64,000 nt of DNA from Coriolopsis trogii (taxonomy: Eukaryota > Basidiomycota > Agaricomycetes > Polyporales > Polyporaceae): contig JAHYIO010000037.1 of the NCBI GenBank assembly GCA_020543525.1, forward strand, positions 2,046,001 through 2,110,000, given 5' to 3'. A program made the translations under genes and the position numbers. Shown here piece by piece: positions 1-11,151 of the stretch. Positions within the stretch are counted from its first letter, which is position 1; the number at the start of each line of letters is the position of its first letter. The notes beneath the pieces are model-generated. The model did not search any database. It was given only the letters and a program-made list of their open reading frames with translations, and was not told the origin of the DNA.

Positions 1-51
1 TACCTTGAGCGTTGACCGTCCACTGACCAGAGCACCGCCACTTGGTGACAG

Positions 52-946
52 ACCATTCGAACATGGCGCATGAGTACGTCTTCCGCATTCCATAGAACTT
101 CTAGCGTAGAAATTGACATGGTGGGTTCGGCACAGCTCGCAAGCGTACTACCTGCGGACCGACGACGACTGGACCAAGATCGACTACTCAGCGAAGGCTG
201 AGACATGGATGAAGCCCCTTGTGCGAGGACAGGAGACAGGACTGGTCGAAGTACCAGCTAACTGGTGGGATTCCATACGCACTCTTAAACTGAGACTGGA
301 TGTGATCATGCTACATTGACTAGGTACCTCGACGACTGGCCGCCGCTCATGTCAGTTCGGATACTGAATTCTGAGCTTGGTTCGGTGACTGACATTGCCA
401 ACTCTGCGTAGGTTTGTCAAATCGTCTCCCAACTCGCATGGATGGGTGCGCTACGGGCAACTGCGCACAGTCGAGGGACTGACTCGAGGTGTAGGTCCCC
501 ACGCGAGACGTCGAGCAGCTGTGGAAGGACACCTTCACGTACCTGTATAGGTCAGTCGCGAGACACTCGTTTCACGGGGAACGGCAATTGACCTGTCTTT
601 CCGCCGCCCGCAGGGAAGAGGAGAACTTCATATTCCCAATCACTATACATCCCGACGTCAGTGGGTGCGTACATCTTCCACGGGAATAGCAAGGATGGCG
701 GTTCATGTTAACGCTCTGACGATAGACGGCCTCACGTTCTGCTCATGCTCGTGAGTGTTCCTGTGAACTTATTGTAGCTGCAGGCACGCGCCGACGATGT
801 CACAGGAACGTTTCATCGAATGGGTGAACACGCACGCCGATGTCCAGTGGGTGCGGATGATTGACATGGCAGACGAGTTCCGCGCACGCGTCGCGCCTGC
901 TCCTGGAGCGATCATGCCCAAGGGACCGTCGCCCAGGGCCGAGTAG
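52..946 (+). CDS. Polysaccharide deacetylase (NodB-like), 5' truncated by window edge
   Basis: This is the C-terminal part of a fungal polysaccharide deacetylase of the PuuE/PgdA-like group, a cytosolic-type metal-dependent amidohydrolase. The window opens inside an intron. Exons read by eye are 52-73, 136-264, 324-350, 412-445, 495-550, 614-664, 726-750 and 806-946. All junctions are GT-AG and the frame is kept throughout. Joined segments give family signatures: [57 protein letters not shown] and [15 protein letters not shown]. The ITIHPDVSG segment is the late conserved His block of the family. A close paralogue on the minus strand at 18864-20755 has the same exon pattern and supports the model. 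The N-terminal metal-binding Asp and His motifs lie outside the window. The substrate (chitin oligomer, other N-acetylated glycan, or an allantoin-like compound) cannot be read from sequence. Confidence 0.88.
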
Positions 947-1125
947 CTCCGAGTCCAAGTTGGAACCAGGGGACATCGAGATGAGGTATACTCGGTCCGC
1001 TGCAGCCGGACGGAACTAGAGAGCCCGAGATGCTATGGAAAGCCGCTGCGACTTCGGTATGGCGCTATATATGCATGTCAACTTGAATGTCTGTCATTTA
1101 CAAACCACATGCGAGGCACGATCGG

Positions 1126-1890
1126 TCATCCTTCACGTATATACTTGTACGCCTCGAGCCGCTGGAAGCCTCCGCAGAACTGCTGCCCGTCTCCAGGTGG
1201 AAGAGGACAGAGCGAGTCGCACTCGTCCAAAGGAACGAGCTGCGCCCCGGCAGCAAACCCGGAACTGCACTGGCACTCGGTACCGTTCTCGACTCCGGAG
1301 AACGGGGAGCCGAGGTGCTGGCAGAAGTTGATGCACTGGCTGACGAGGTCGAGCGTGGTCAGAAACGTGTGGTGCACGACTGGGCCCGCGAACGCGGGAG
1401 AGCTGGGCGTGTCGAGGAAGCAACCTTGCAGCCCCCAGGCACCCGGGGGCAGAGCGGGCGACTTGTAGATCTGTAGTCCGGACACGCCGTCTCGTCAGCT
1501 GACACTAGAACGGGATGAACGCTGTATATCACGACGTGCCTGGATGCGGAATGACCCTCCGCAGGACAGCGAGGCGTCACCCGTGCAGGCCAAATCGCAG
1601 TCTGACGCGGGGGCCGACGTGGGGGTGCCGACGAGACCGGTGCCGCAGTGGCATTCGTTGCTGTACTCGACACCTGCGTAAGCAAAGTCGGCCGCGTCGC
1701 AGCGCTCGATGCAGGCAGCGGGAGTGTTGTCGGTGTATTGCGTGGTTACTACGTTGGCGAGCACACGAGAGGGAATATCGACTGCGCAAGCGTAGACTGT
1801 GGACCAATTCAGTGGGATAGTAGGAGGGTCGAAGGAGTACACCCCGTGCGAGAGTAACAGGACGGGAGGGATCAAAGTGCGCAGAAGCAT
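1126..1890 (-). CDS. Secreted protein with two WSC domains
   Basis: The ATG at 1890 starts a clear signal peptide (MLLRTLIPPVLLLSHGVYS). Two cysteine-rich WSC modules follow. The first contains TPAACIERCDAADFAYAGV, the segment ECHCGTG and a closing CGGSFRI. The second contains LQGCFLDTP, SQCINFCQHLG, GTECQCSSGF and QQFCGGFQRLEAY. WSC domains are carbohydrate-binding modules found in yeast wall sensors and fused to fungal glyoxal oxidases and glucanases. Here no enzyme domain or transmembrane helix is visible, so a small wall- or substrate-binding secreted protein is likely. One intron separates the modules, roughly 1465-1530, but its exact borders are unclear because no perfect GT-AG pair joins the two frames neatly. 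The stop at 1126 follows YKYIREG directly. Confidence 0.75.
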
Positions 1891-2275
1891 CCTCGCACAA
1901 TATGTTGTGACTCTGGGAGGAGATTAGCAGTATTCGCGCGGGCATACTAAGCGATATGGACGTACATCGGTTGTACAGGGATTGGAATGTCTGGCGCATA
2001 CACCGACTGTTCATGGGACTTTATACCTGGTAGAACAGAGCTCAATGGAAATTGACGTCCTTAGCAAACCCTAGACGTGAGGACTAGGCCCACAACCTGG
2101 GCGTAGTAGCGCCAGTTAGCCAACTATCCGTGAGTATCGCGGGGCGTAAGAGGGCGGTCGATTCTGTCAATGTACGGCGATACAACGACAAACGGCGTAG
2201 GGTCTGACAGTTCCTCCATATATGGCCCAATATGATGTGTAAAAGAGGTACATGAACACGAGACTCACAGACCAT
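1891..2275. other. Intergenic, nothing recognised
   Basis: This stretch lies between the WSC gene start and the APN1 stop. It probably holds the WSC promoter and the APN1 3' UTR. No further coding signal was seen on either strand. Confidence 0.5.
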
Positions 2276-4253
2276 TCAGTGATCCGACCCGCAACAGCTG
2301 TCATCTTCGCCCTCCTCAGGCCCATCGTCCAAAGCTTCTGGGTGCGTCTTCTTTCGTTGCACATTCTGCTTCCTAGTCTTTCCGTCCGTTTTTTTCTTCC
2401 CCTTTGCATCCCGCGCTTTGCTGGCGAGCTGCACCGCTTGCGCGATCTCCTCCTTCAATGCCTCCAGCTCCTCTTCGCTGATCTCTTGCATCTTGCCTGC
2501 ATCGGTATCGTTGACCCTCGAGGTGTCTGAGGAAGCGTCGCTTCTCGGAAGGCGACCAGAAATCCGATTGAGTACGGAAACCTCTGTCCGCCAGACGTCC
2601 ATACTGGTATTCGCAGTCGCACTGGTCCCCGTAGTCGGGACGTCGAATGCAGGCGTTTCCAAAATGAGCGGGATATTGCGCGTTCGTGGGTCCGATAGGA
2701 GTCGCGCAAACGTGCGCAGGCCGAGATGTCCTCTGCATATATGGACCATGAACATATGATTGCGCCGCGGTAGCATTCATATTGGACTTACAAGCCTATG
2801 TTCTCGTGTCGGTCTTTCTTGCTGGAGAGGGCTCCTTTCGAATCGTTGAGGTGCATGCCGCGAAGGTAAGAAATCCCGACGTCGCGATCAAACTCATCCA
2901 CTACGGATCACTAAGTGAGTGACCTGCTTTCGTGGGACGAGGCGGGAGATATATACTCATTGCACTGCACGATATCGTCAGCAAGAGCAAGACGAGTGGG
3001 GTGTGTGAGCTCACTTCCAACCATCTTCGGTCGTGATATCATAGCCCTGGGGATATGTGTGTCAATACGCAGAATGCTGCGATTGTCAAGTCCACCTACG
3101 GCTGCATACATATGACCTATGACACGATGAGTACTTGAGATGTTCATACTCAACGCTCGAAATCTTTCGCAGCTAGAGACACTCACAAGTATCCAGGCAG
3201 ACTGCGACTCTCGACTTGTCATGCACTTGCTTGATGATGTCGCCGAGTTCAGCGAAGCGTCCCCCGATGACGTTGCCAGCTCCCGCCTACAGGCGTGCTC
3301 CGTTGAGATGGGGTTGTCGAACAAGATCATGAGTACGTACCATGTTCTCTAGCACGATCACAACTCGCTCAGTCTCTTTGTGCGCTCGGTTGATCCCTTC
3401 TGCTATGAGAGAGATAGACTCTTCCTTAGTCGCGACCCCTACCGTCGATCCTGGACTGACAGACTCAACAATGGAACGCTTAAGCATGGAAGAGGACCAC
3501 TCACTGGAAGTTGTAGAGCTCCAGATCGAGCTGCTCACACCTTTTCAGGTCGTCCACGAAACACGCGTACGACTTCTCCCACTTATCCCTTGGTGAAGTG
3601 TCAGGACGAAGGCGTGTTCGATGCAGGACAAAGACTCACTTATCAGGGTTACCCAGGTTAACGAGGTAGCTTCCATGTGGGAGAATGAGAGACGGCGAAT
3701 ACCCAAACTCCTTCATACGAGATTTCAACGCGGCTACAGACTCTTCTTTGAGCGCATTCGACTCCCACTTCCTCTGTGACTTCAGGAATATAGCGCATGC
3801 GTTCGCCCTATCCAGTCTAAGGCCAACACAACATGCTTGATCTTTGGCAGAAACGCACCCGACTGCTGCAGCATTGTAAATCGCGTTCTCCACCCCTCCT
3901 GCAGACGACACATGCGGGCCGACCTTCCACGGATTTATCGCTCTATGTGGGAAGTCGTCCGGGGTCAGGTCGGGAGCAGCCTGTTTTCTCCGCTTGCGGC
4001 TAGTTTTCTGGTCACCGTTGATGTGCTGTTCACCGTGCAGATCCTCCTTGGCCGTTTGCGCCTTTTCAGATAATCTTGGTCGCTTTGTTGGCCTCGATTT
4101 ATCTTCAACGTCGCTACGAGATATTGAACTCGACGGAGAAAGAGAGCGCCGGACAGCTTTCTGGTGAGTAGACGTAGAAGATACAGCGGCCCGAGCCATT
4201 ACAGTGGAGCTAGTTGATTTGCGTGTACTTCGCCTGAGAGACATTGCCAGCAT
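2276..4253 (-). CDS. apn1: AP endonuclease IV (Apn1), base-excision repair
   Basis: This zinc-dependent endonuclease cleaves DNA 5' to abasic sites in nucleus and mitochondria. The start at 4253 (MLAMSLRR; a second Met follows three codons later) gives a basic Ser-rich extension of about 100 residues with nuclear-signal-like stretches (KRPR, RKRRK). The catalytic barrel then begins near residue 114 with [14 protein letters not shown]. Further family segments run along the minus strand: [15 protein letters not shown] across an intron near 3800-3850, [75 protein letters not shown] rebuilt over two introns at about 3050-3190, [20 protein letters not shown], and [11 protein letters not shown] near the C-terminus. 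Zinc-ligand His, Glu and Asp positions in these motifs look intact. The tail is Lys-rich then acidic and ends at the stop at 2276. Confidence 0.93.
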
Positions 4254-4751
4254 ATATGGAGAAGGGCGCAGGAATCAAACAAGAGAGATCGTCGTGGTCG
4301 AGGAGGAGGGTTATTGGCGCCCTGTCACTTGTCGCGACACGTAACACTTCAATCGCGTCATGTCACACGAGTGGACGCGTCTCAACGCACACGGATCGTC
4401 AGGAGAACTTCGCGCCTGTCTCTGTTGAAGAATAGCAAGCAAGACCACGCTTGTCCGTCATGATTCGCTCATTTCTCGCGACCTCAAACGTAAGTGCATG
4501 TACAGTCAATGATATCTCGCCGTCTTCCGAGTCGCCACTGGCAGAACACACCATATTTACACCAATTACACTGGGATCCAGGACAATATCCGACGGTGCT
4601 TTTCGTACAATACTGGCTGCGCCTTTCTTTGGTTCTCCCGTCTCTGACACAAAAACAGGTCAGCTCACGTTGCCTCTAGCCCGAAAGATGAATCTAGAAC
4701 GTACACCGCCGCAGCCGTACCAGCATCCTCACGACCGTCTCATCCCCACAT
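4254..4751. other. Intergenic, weak minus-strand open frame only
   Basis: This segment holds the APN1 promoter. An 83-codon minus-strand frame at 4399-4650 and an overlapping plus-strand frame are open. The minus frame has no ATG and I could not find an in-frame upstream exon, so neither is called. Confidence 0.35.
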
Positions 4752-5228
4752 TCACGGCGTCAATTCAAACGTCTGCACGGGTGTAGCAAGCGAGAAGCAG
4801 ACGTTGACTTGCGGCAGCACCTGGAGCGACTGGCATCTCAGCTGTCCCACCGCAACACCGGTAAACAGGAAGCCCTCCTCGCTCGCTTGGAACACCTCGG
4901 CTGAGACGGCGGTGACCCCGGTGGTAAAGCACGTGTTGTACTGTACATTGCTGAGGTCGAACAGCTCGCAGTCGCCACACCCTGCCTGACGGCAGAGGAG
5001 GAGTGTTGCCGGGAAGATTGCGTCTGTGCCAAGCGGAGGCTAAGTGCCGTTGGCCCCGAGGGTGGTGGAGCTCGACAACCGCTGAGGTACGAGGTCAATG
5101 CTCGGGCTGGTACTGCCAGCGTCACCGACGGAGGGGGCCATGATGTCAACGACTGGTGAGGCTGCAATGGGGTTGCCGTGGACGATGCCGACCAAGGCGC
5201 AAGCGAGGGTAGCAAATGCGAAGAGCAT
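4752..5228 (-). CDS. Small secreted cysteine-containing protein
   Basis: The ATG at 5228 opens a signal peptide (MLFAFATLACALVGIVHG) followed by a Pro/Ser-rich linker. The same frame meets TAG at 5039-5041. It then continues open for about 95 codons of protein-like sequence with paired cysteines (CRQAGCGDCELFDLS, YNTCF, LRCQ, NVCFSLA) to a stop at 4752-4754. The TAG is best explained as the 3' end of a 51-bp in-frame intron: a GTACCT donor follows ATCGACCTC and the acceptor reads CACTTAG. The mature protein would be about 120 residues. Function is unknown; length, signal peptide and cysteines fit the broad small-secreted-protein class of basidiomycetes. The alternative is a nonsense-mutated gene. 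Confidence 0.6.
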
Positions 5229-5888
5229 CGTGGTCTAGAGATGCAGAGTGAGTCGCAGAAATGTCCACATTCGCTGATCCTTGCGGTCAGCAATGTTCGC
5301 ACTTTTTATAGGGAAAAAGACATCGCAAGGATTGAGAGATGCCCCTGGCTCAAACATCCCGGACTTCTCCAGCCACGTCGAGCGAGCGAGGCTTCAAGTC
5401 ACTTGAACAGTAAGTATATTTCGTCGGGCTGCGTAGCCCGGTATGACGCCGCCCATAACGATGACATTGAATACGTCTGCCGCATTGACAAATGTGACTG
5501 AATGGTGAATGTGAATGTACACCTGGAGGCATTAGTAATGGGCGCACATCTCGTATGATTCAAGAAAATACTAGATACAGCGCACCTGAACGCTCTCACC
5601 TGACACGGTAAACAAGGAAGAAGCACCTGTCCATTGATTACTTCTTTGAACACCCGACATACGAACGTACGGTGCGCATGCAGGCCCTCCGATCAGTATA
5701 TTCGTGTTGATTCACTTCTCCGCTCGCTCTCCTACGCCTACCTATAGTCCACGGTGTTTGACGTCCGAGTCACTGGCAGACGCGAGACATACTGACGATG
5801 AGAAGACAAACCCAGGAAACATCGATTCATGCCGTCGGTCATTTGTACAGACTTCGTCTATGACGTGGAAAACCGGGTAAGAAAACGG
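5229..5888. other. Intergenic, nothing recognised
   Basis: This stretch of about 660 bp lies between the secreted-protein start and the F-box gene stop. Short open frames exist on both strands but none shows splice-supported or family-like sequence. Confidence 0.5.
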
Positions 5889-8583
5889 TCATACTCCCGT
5901 ATAGAAGGTGAACACCAGCAGGTCCTTGCTGAGTTGCTGTCCATGTCTGAGAGGTCAATGCGTCAGCAATCTACCCTGTCATAGCGAGTACACGACTGGT
6001 GGTCCTTACTTGGTTGTCATATGATGTGCGAGCACGTCGACGTCTCTGGGCATCCAGAGAAACTTGTAGCGATGGTTCGGGTTTGTCAGATCATGACAGA
6101 TCTTACAGCTAGGTGGATGTTGCTCTGCGGCCAAGGTCGCGGACAGCTCGTCGGCAACGTCCCGAGGCACTCTATAGTCCGGACCCATGACTACCTCGGA
6201 AGACTCGAAGACCTTGAGGCACTGCCAGAACGAGTGGTGATCATCCCGGAGGCGACTTCCAGGGTCAAACCGGTAGGGCCTATGATACACACACATTATC
6301 AGTGAAGCGACAACAGTCCATGCGCCCGCGAAGCACTCACATCACTGCTCGCCGGCCCTCGTACCACTCCATCTCTTCCACGACGTGGCTGATCTGTGCA
6401 CACAAGCGTCAATAACTGTATGGGGCACTGGCACAACACCAAGCGAACGGTCGCTGACCAGCAAGCCCCAGCTGGACTCGTGCGCAGGCGGAAGCACGGG
6501 GTTCCCACACATGCAAACCAGTCGACCCGCCCGGACCAGCGCATCGAGTTCCTCATGTGACGCATCTTCGCGAAGCCCGAGGGCCTCCAACGCATCCCGA
6601 GCGTGCTTCTCACCATACCGCCTTGCTGATACCCATGGGAGCTTCTTGGGCCAGTACTTCCGCCTTCTCCGGCGATCCTCTACCTCGCTCGGGGGCCACT
6701 CGTTGTTCCACTGAAGGAGCGGGTGCTCCGTGCGCCAGTGTGTGCAAATATCCCGCGCCGACAGCGCGCTCTTCAGCGGGCAGTGGTGGCATACGAAAAG
6801 AGCGCTACCTTTCGCCAGCTCCGCCTCGATCTGGTCAGGGTTGTACTGCGGCATGGGATCGTTCCAGTTCTTGAACGTCCGGCGTTCGCGATGCAGCATC
6901 TCCATTAAGTCGTACTTCGCCACAGCGATATACTGCTGTGCCTCGATGAGCAGTTGGCCCTTCGTCGACTCGAAGCCTTGCAGCGTTACAGACTCTTGTG
7001 CGTCATTTCTAGAGAGGAGCGTGGCGAGGGAGGGGAGCAGGCAGGCGTTGTGCAGGGTAGGCATGAACGGACAGTCCGCAGCAGGCACCATGTTGACGAA
7101 GTCTGAATAATACGGCGCGACCTCCGCACGACGCTCTTCCAGCCTCTTCGTATATTCAGCGAAATGACGCAGTGCCTGTTCCTGCTCGAGGAGGGTAACT
7201 AGCTTGGGACGGGCGACCTTCCAAGCTAAGGTGGGATTCTGAGCAAGATGATACATGATTATAAGAGTCAAGACCCTCTCACCGCGTTCTGAGAGCCGAG
7301 TGGGCTGTCTTGGGCTGTCTGAAGATTTTGTTCCAGGCGTCGTTACTGATAGGGAAGTCAGCCTCAGTGTACCCCATCCCCAATAGCTTGTGCTTGATGC
7401 TAAGAGAAAGACTTGTCAGACGAAGACTGTCACAACAGGAAACTACGCACGCTGCACTTCGATCTGCTCTCGCACTATCGTCCTCTCTACGCTTCTCTGC
7501 CCATTGTCGTGTACGCCACTTCGCGACCAGCATCCCATGCTTAGTACGTCCTTTAATGAGTAACAAGTCTGCTATGCAAACAAAGCGGTCTATCCTCACC
7601 TCTTGCATTTGCCGCACATATTGCTGCCGCTCGTGCAAGAATGTGGCAGCGAGATCGGGCGTGAGACTCAGTTCAAGCAATCGCTCGTACACGACATTGA
7701 CCTCAGACACATAGTATCTGTCGTACTCCCAGTTCTTGGCAGGATCAACCTCGTCACTGATGGTCCCTTGTGATAGAATATGTCGGCAAAGCGTAACATC
7801 TTAAGACAAATATACAACTCACAAGGTTTGTCTTGATGCACAAGAAGGGGGTAAAGGACCTTGCGTTCATTTGCCGAAGGGCGTGCGAGATGAATGCCCT
7901 GCACAATACTAACGACAACACGACACGGTCAGATATCGCCATCTGCATCGTCGCGGTCGACGTACTTTGCCTTGTGGCACGGCGCACAGAACCGCACGGC
8001 AAGACTATAGTCGACATTCGAGGATCGCTCAACTCCACACGCCTGGAGATCAGGTCAGCGATTCGATAGGCGTCGTGTCGCGGGTGGACGTGTACTCACG
8101 AAACAGTACTGGTCAAAGAGTACCGCAGCATAGCGTGGCTCCGCTAGCACAGGAGGGCAGGCCGGCAGCCCAGGTACATTTGCGCGCGCGGCCTTCCACA
8201 GGCGGCTGTTCGTGCGAGACATGAGGACCGATCTCATATGCTTGGATGTGCGGGCGAGACGAAGGAGGTCTAGAGGATGCAGCCACCCAATGACCTGAGA
8301 TGTGATTAGCTCGGTAGCACAGAGTAGAATGCCTTACGCAGCGGCGGCAGCGCACCTCGTAGAAGAGCTCTACCGGTAGCCGCTGCAGCATCATCGCGAG
8401 TTTCCCTGCTCCCATGAGTGTCGTCGTCTTCTTTTCAGCAGGTGCAGTCTTCGTAAGCTTGGATAGCTTGGATTGACGGCTATAGTAAGGCTGTGCTCGG
8501 CGAGGTTGAAGCCTGGAGCTCAATGTCAAAGCATCTTGATATGGCGTCAGCCCAAATGGCGCGTCCACAGCATTGAGACACAT
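5889..8583 (-). CDS. F-box protein with several zinc-finger-like motifs
   Basis: This belongs to a family of long basidiomycete F-box proteins. The ATG at 8583 gives a short basic N-terminus (APAEKKTTTLMGAGK), then the F-box: MLQRLPVELFYE, an intron, and LHPLDLLRLARTSKHMRSV. A Cys pair (FDQYC, then RFCAPCHKAKYV) and a coiled Glu/Arg-rich middle follow, with GMGYTEADFPISNDAW. Three finger-like motifs come next: FVCHHCP...CTHWRTEH (C-x2-C-x12-H-x4-H), LVCMCGN, and CKICHDLTNPNHRYKF ending in LAHHMTTKH. The last finger is split by an intron. The C-terminal part was found by following splice sites: GTCAGC...CACAG near 6385-6465, GTGAGT...CATAG near 6282-6342, and GTAAGG...CTCAG near 5950-6010. The final exon ends FTFYTGV at 5889. 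It probably serves as an SCF substrate adaptor; the target is unknown. Confidence 0.75.
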
Positions 8584-9854
8584 GTCATCACGAACCGGTT
8601 GCAGCAGAAGATACGGACATGGCGGCGCAGTTTTGAGTGTAAATGATGATATGACGTTCAGTTGGGGAGTATGCTTGGTGGACGATGAATTTAAGGCGAG
8701 GCGAACCCTTAACGAAAGCGAATGTTCGTAGAAGGATAGCACAGAAAGGCACATGTTGCTCAACACTATGTAAAAAGGACGCACCGACAAATGCACGCAA
8801 TGGAGGGTGCTATCAAGCGTCTCAATCATGCTGGGCTCGCATAGACTTGTCGGATTGTCGCTGCCTTGCTGGACATGCCATTTCATACACCCATAGTCCA
8901 TCATAGGACGATTGAGATAGAAAGAGAGTTTTGCATTAGTCATTGAGGATCTGGTGCACGTTGCGCATACAATCACAGAGCTGGGAGTTCGCATACGCAT
9001 TCAATCTAGTTCGACCACAATGAGTCGTAAGCGATACGCTCTACATTCCGAGTCGAAAGATCGTAGCACGCACCATCCGCGTATTCATTCACACTCGAGA
9101 TACCGGCACCCACGCCTTCCTTGCCCGATGGTATAGCAGAGACCAGCAAGGTTGCGTAGGAGGTGTCCCAGTCCGAAATAGCACAATGAGACAAGGTAGA
9201 CGGGTAGAGGGATGGTGCGGGTACATGGCTCGAGCCGTATACACACATCAACGTATGAAGGGTTAAAAGGCACTACTCCTTCTGCTACCGTTGTGAACAA
9301 GCTTTGCAGCACAAAGGTTCGAGAGCGCGCCTTTCAAATCGCCGTCGCTTATCCAGCCCATACTAACTCCCTCCCATCCTGGCGATTCCTCGTAGCAAAG
9401 CCCACAAGTCAAGCAAGGTCCTGTAGTAAAAAGCTCGGAGAGTTCATGAGATCTAGACCTTCTTCCGCAAAGTCTCAGTGCATAGAGGTGGAGAGAGCTG
9501 CTAGGCACAAGATACCCTTGCTGGTTTGTCAGTCCCGGTGTAAAAAGCGAGAGGATTTGCAAGATTGGCAGCAGCATATCGCCGTCGAGGACAACATCAC
9601 TTCAATGTTCACAGTCATCAGTGCGTCGCGTTCAAGTCGACGCTGAGCCGCAGCGGCAGTGCTTCACACGGTCCACGTGGTACCAGAGGATTGGGGCAAC
9701 AAGCGCATCCAGGTCGACAATGTATGCCTGCGCGCGGCCATATGTAGAGCTTGTTCATTCAGCTCGGCTCAGAGAACCAGGTACTATCGATACACTTTCC
9801 TCAACTAGAGACGAACATAAGCAGCAAATCCCCACTCTACTTACTCTCAGTGCA
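8584..9854. other. Intergenic with uncertain minus-strand coding segments
   Basis: Between about 9006 and 9735 the minus strand has protein-like stretches in linked frames, for example AYIVDLDALVAPILWYHVDR, LPILQILSLFTPGLTNQQGY and GWISDGDLKGALSNLCAAK. Several GT-AG pairs could join them, but I found no convincing start codon and recognise no family. A small multi-exon gene is possible. The part from 8584 to 9005 holds nothing recognisable. Confidence 0.35.
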
Positions 9855-10849
9855 TCATCCTTCAACCCGCACGCGTTTCCGAGGAGGCTCAGAGGCATCC
9901 GAGTGGCTTGCCTGAGATCTCTCGGAACCGGCCAAGGAGCCTTCTTTCGAGAGCTCCTCTTCGCCGCGAACACCCTCAGGTTCGTCGACGTCCATATTCT
10001 CTTCAGCAGTATCGGACATCGTCGCCTCCTCGCTATTATTGTGGTCCTCGGGCACGTACAGCGCATCATGATCGCGCATACTCTTATCTTCCATAGTCTT
10101 GCTCGCGTCAAGCTTAACTTGCTTTCTTGCTTCAAACGCCTCCACGGCGGTCTTCAGGGCGGCCCACAACACTTCCGACTTCGCATAGTGGTCCGCGGCC
10201 CGCGCTCTCGCCTTCTCCTGCTGCGCGACGTCTCTGTATCTCCACACGCCTTCCTCAACCTCGTTCTCCGCACCTAGCATGTAAGAGTTCGCGAGCAGGA
10301 TCTCGTACAGCGGCTCCGCGATCGCGCCAAAACCGTCCGGACCATCCTCGCCGCCATGCCCCTCGCGGGCCATCTTCCGTTCATGACTGTCCGAGATCCT
10401 CCAGAACATGTCGATCGCGCCGTCGCGCACCTGCCGCAGGCGGTGGAGGTCCTGAATGCCGTAGCGGTCGAACATGCCCGCGGGGGCATCCTTCACGATC
10501 TCGCCTCCGCGCAGGAAGAGCACGTTGAGGAACGTCTGCGCGAGCGAGTCGAGGTCGTCGGCGGCCGTCTGTTGGTCCTGCGCCCTGTGTGTGAACGCGT
10601 TGTGGAGAAGGCGCGTAGAGGCAAAGCGTAGTTTGTCCTGTAGAATGGCAGGGTATTCACGATGTCAGTCGCATCAGACTAAGAGCTGCTCGAAGTACGT
10701 ACGGCTGGGGGACCGAGTCTTAAAGGTCGGGGAGGCGGACGCGCATACCACGGGAGTGGTGCACGCTTGATCGCGCCCGGAGAACTCAGGAGATACTTGA
10801 GATTGGGTTCGATCATGATGTAGTGCTCTTCCGGATTCCACCTCGTCAT
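9855..10849 (-). CDS. Unidentified nuclear-type protein, acidic with C-terminal NLS
   Basis: This is a two-exon gene. Exon 1 starts at ATG 10849 (MTRWNPEEHYIMIEP), and the same frame is open upstream to another ATG at 10981. It ends at a GTACGT donor near 10703. The acceptor CTACAG near 10632 restores the frame into DKLRFASTRLLHNAFTHRAQ. Exon 2 is long and helical (LHRLRQVRDGAIDMFWRIS; AEPLYEILLANSYMLGAE). It then turns acidic (DEPEGVRGEEELSKEGS) and closes with the basic cluster PPRKRVRVEG, which looks like a nuclear localisation signal. The protein is about 300 residues. I do not recognise the family. Strong codon structure and a clean splice make it a real gene. Confidence 0.65.
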
Positions 10850-11151
10850 ATTGGTCAACCTTGCAGGAAACCTGATGAGAGTCTGTGAGGCGTTTGGACT
10901 AGACAGTCGTGGTAGGCTTTCAAGCGACAAAACAGGACGGATTCGGACGGCGCTGTTTGCAACGCGTGGAGCGTGTGTCAATCCGCGATCACGTGGTTAT
11001 CCAACCAGGTCTACTGCTGGTACATTGTTCACCGGCGTAACCGAGGTCGTGCATAGCTACTTGATAAATAGGCTACTTGTCCGAGTCTGGGACATATGGG
11101 ACTATGAATGTGCATGGACTAGAGGACCGGTTTCCGCAACATCGATAAGCA
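10850..11151. other. Intergenic, nothing recognised
   Basis: This short spacer runs between the DUF6533 gene stop and the unidentified nuclear-protein gene start. Apart from the possible upstream extension of that gene (frame open to 10981), nothing was seen. Confidence 0.45.

Noticed and set aside
1035..1476. Long plus-strand open frames opposite the WSC gene
   Set aside because: The minus strand has a signal peptide and WSC cysteine motifs; the plus frames are GC-rich shadows without motifs.
1465..1530. GC-AG intron in the WSC gene
   Set aside because: A GCACGT...CTACAG reading would join the modules, but a GT donor with a different acceptor also can; the sequence alone does not decide, so it is not claimed as unusual.
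4399..4650. 83-codon minus-strand open frame between APN1 and the secreted-protein gene
   Set aside because: It begins at a non-ATG codon, no upstream exon joins in frame, and no family is recognisable.
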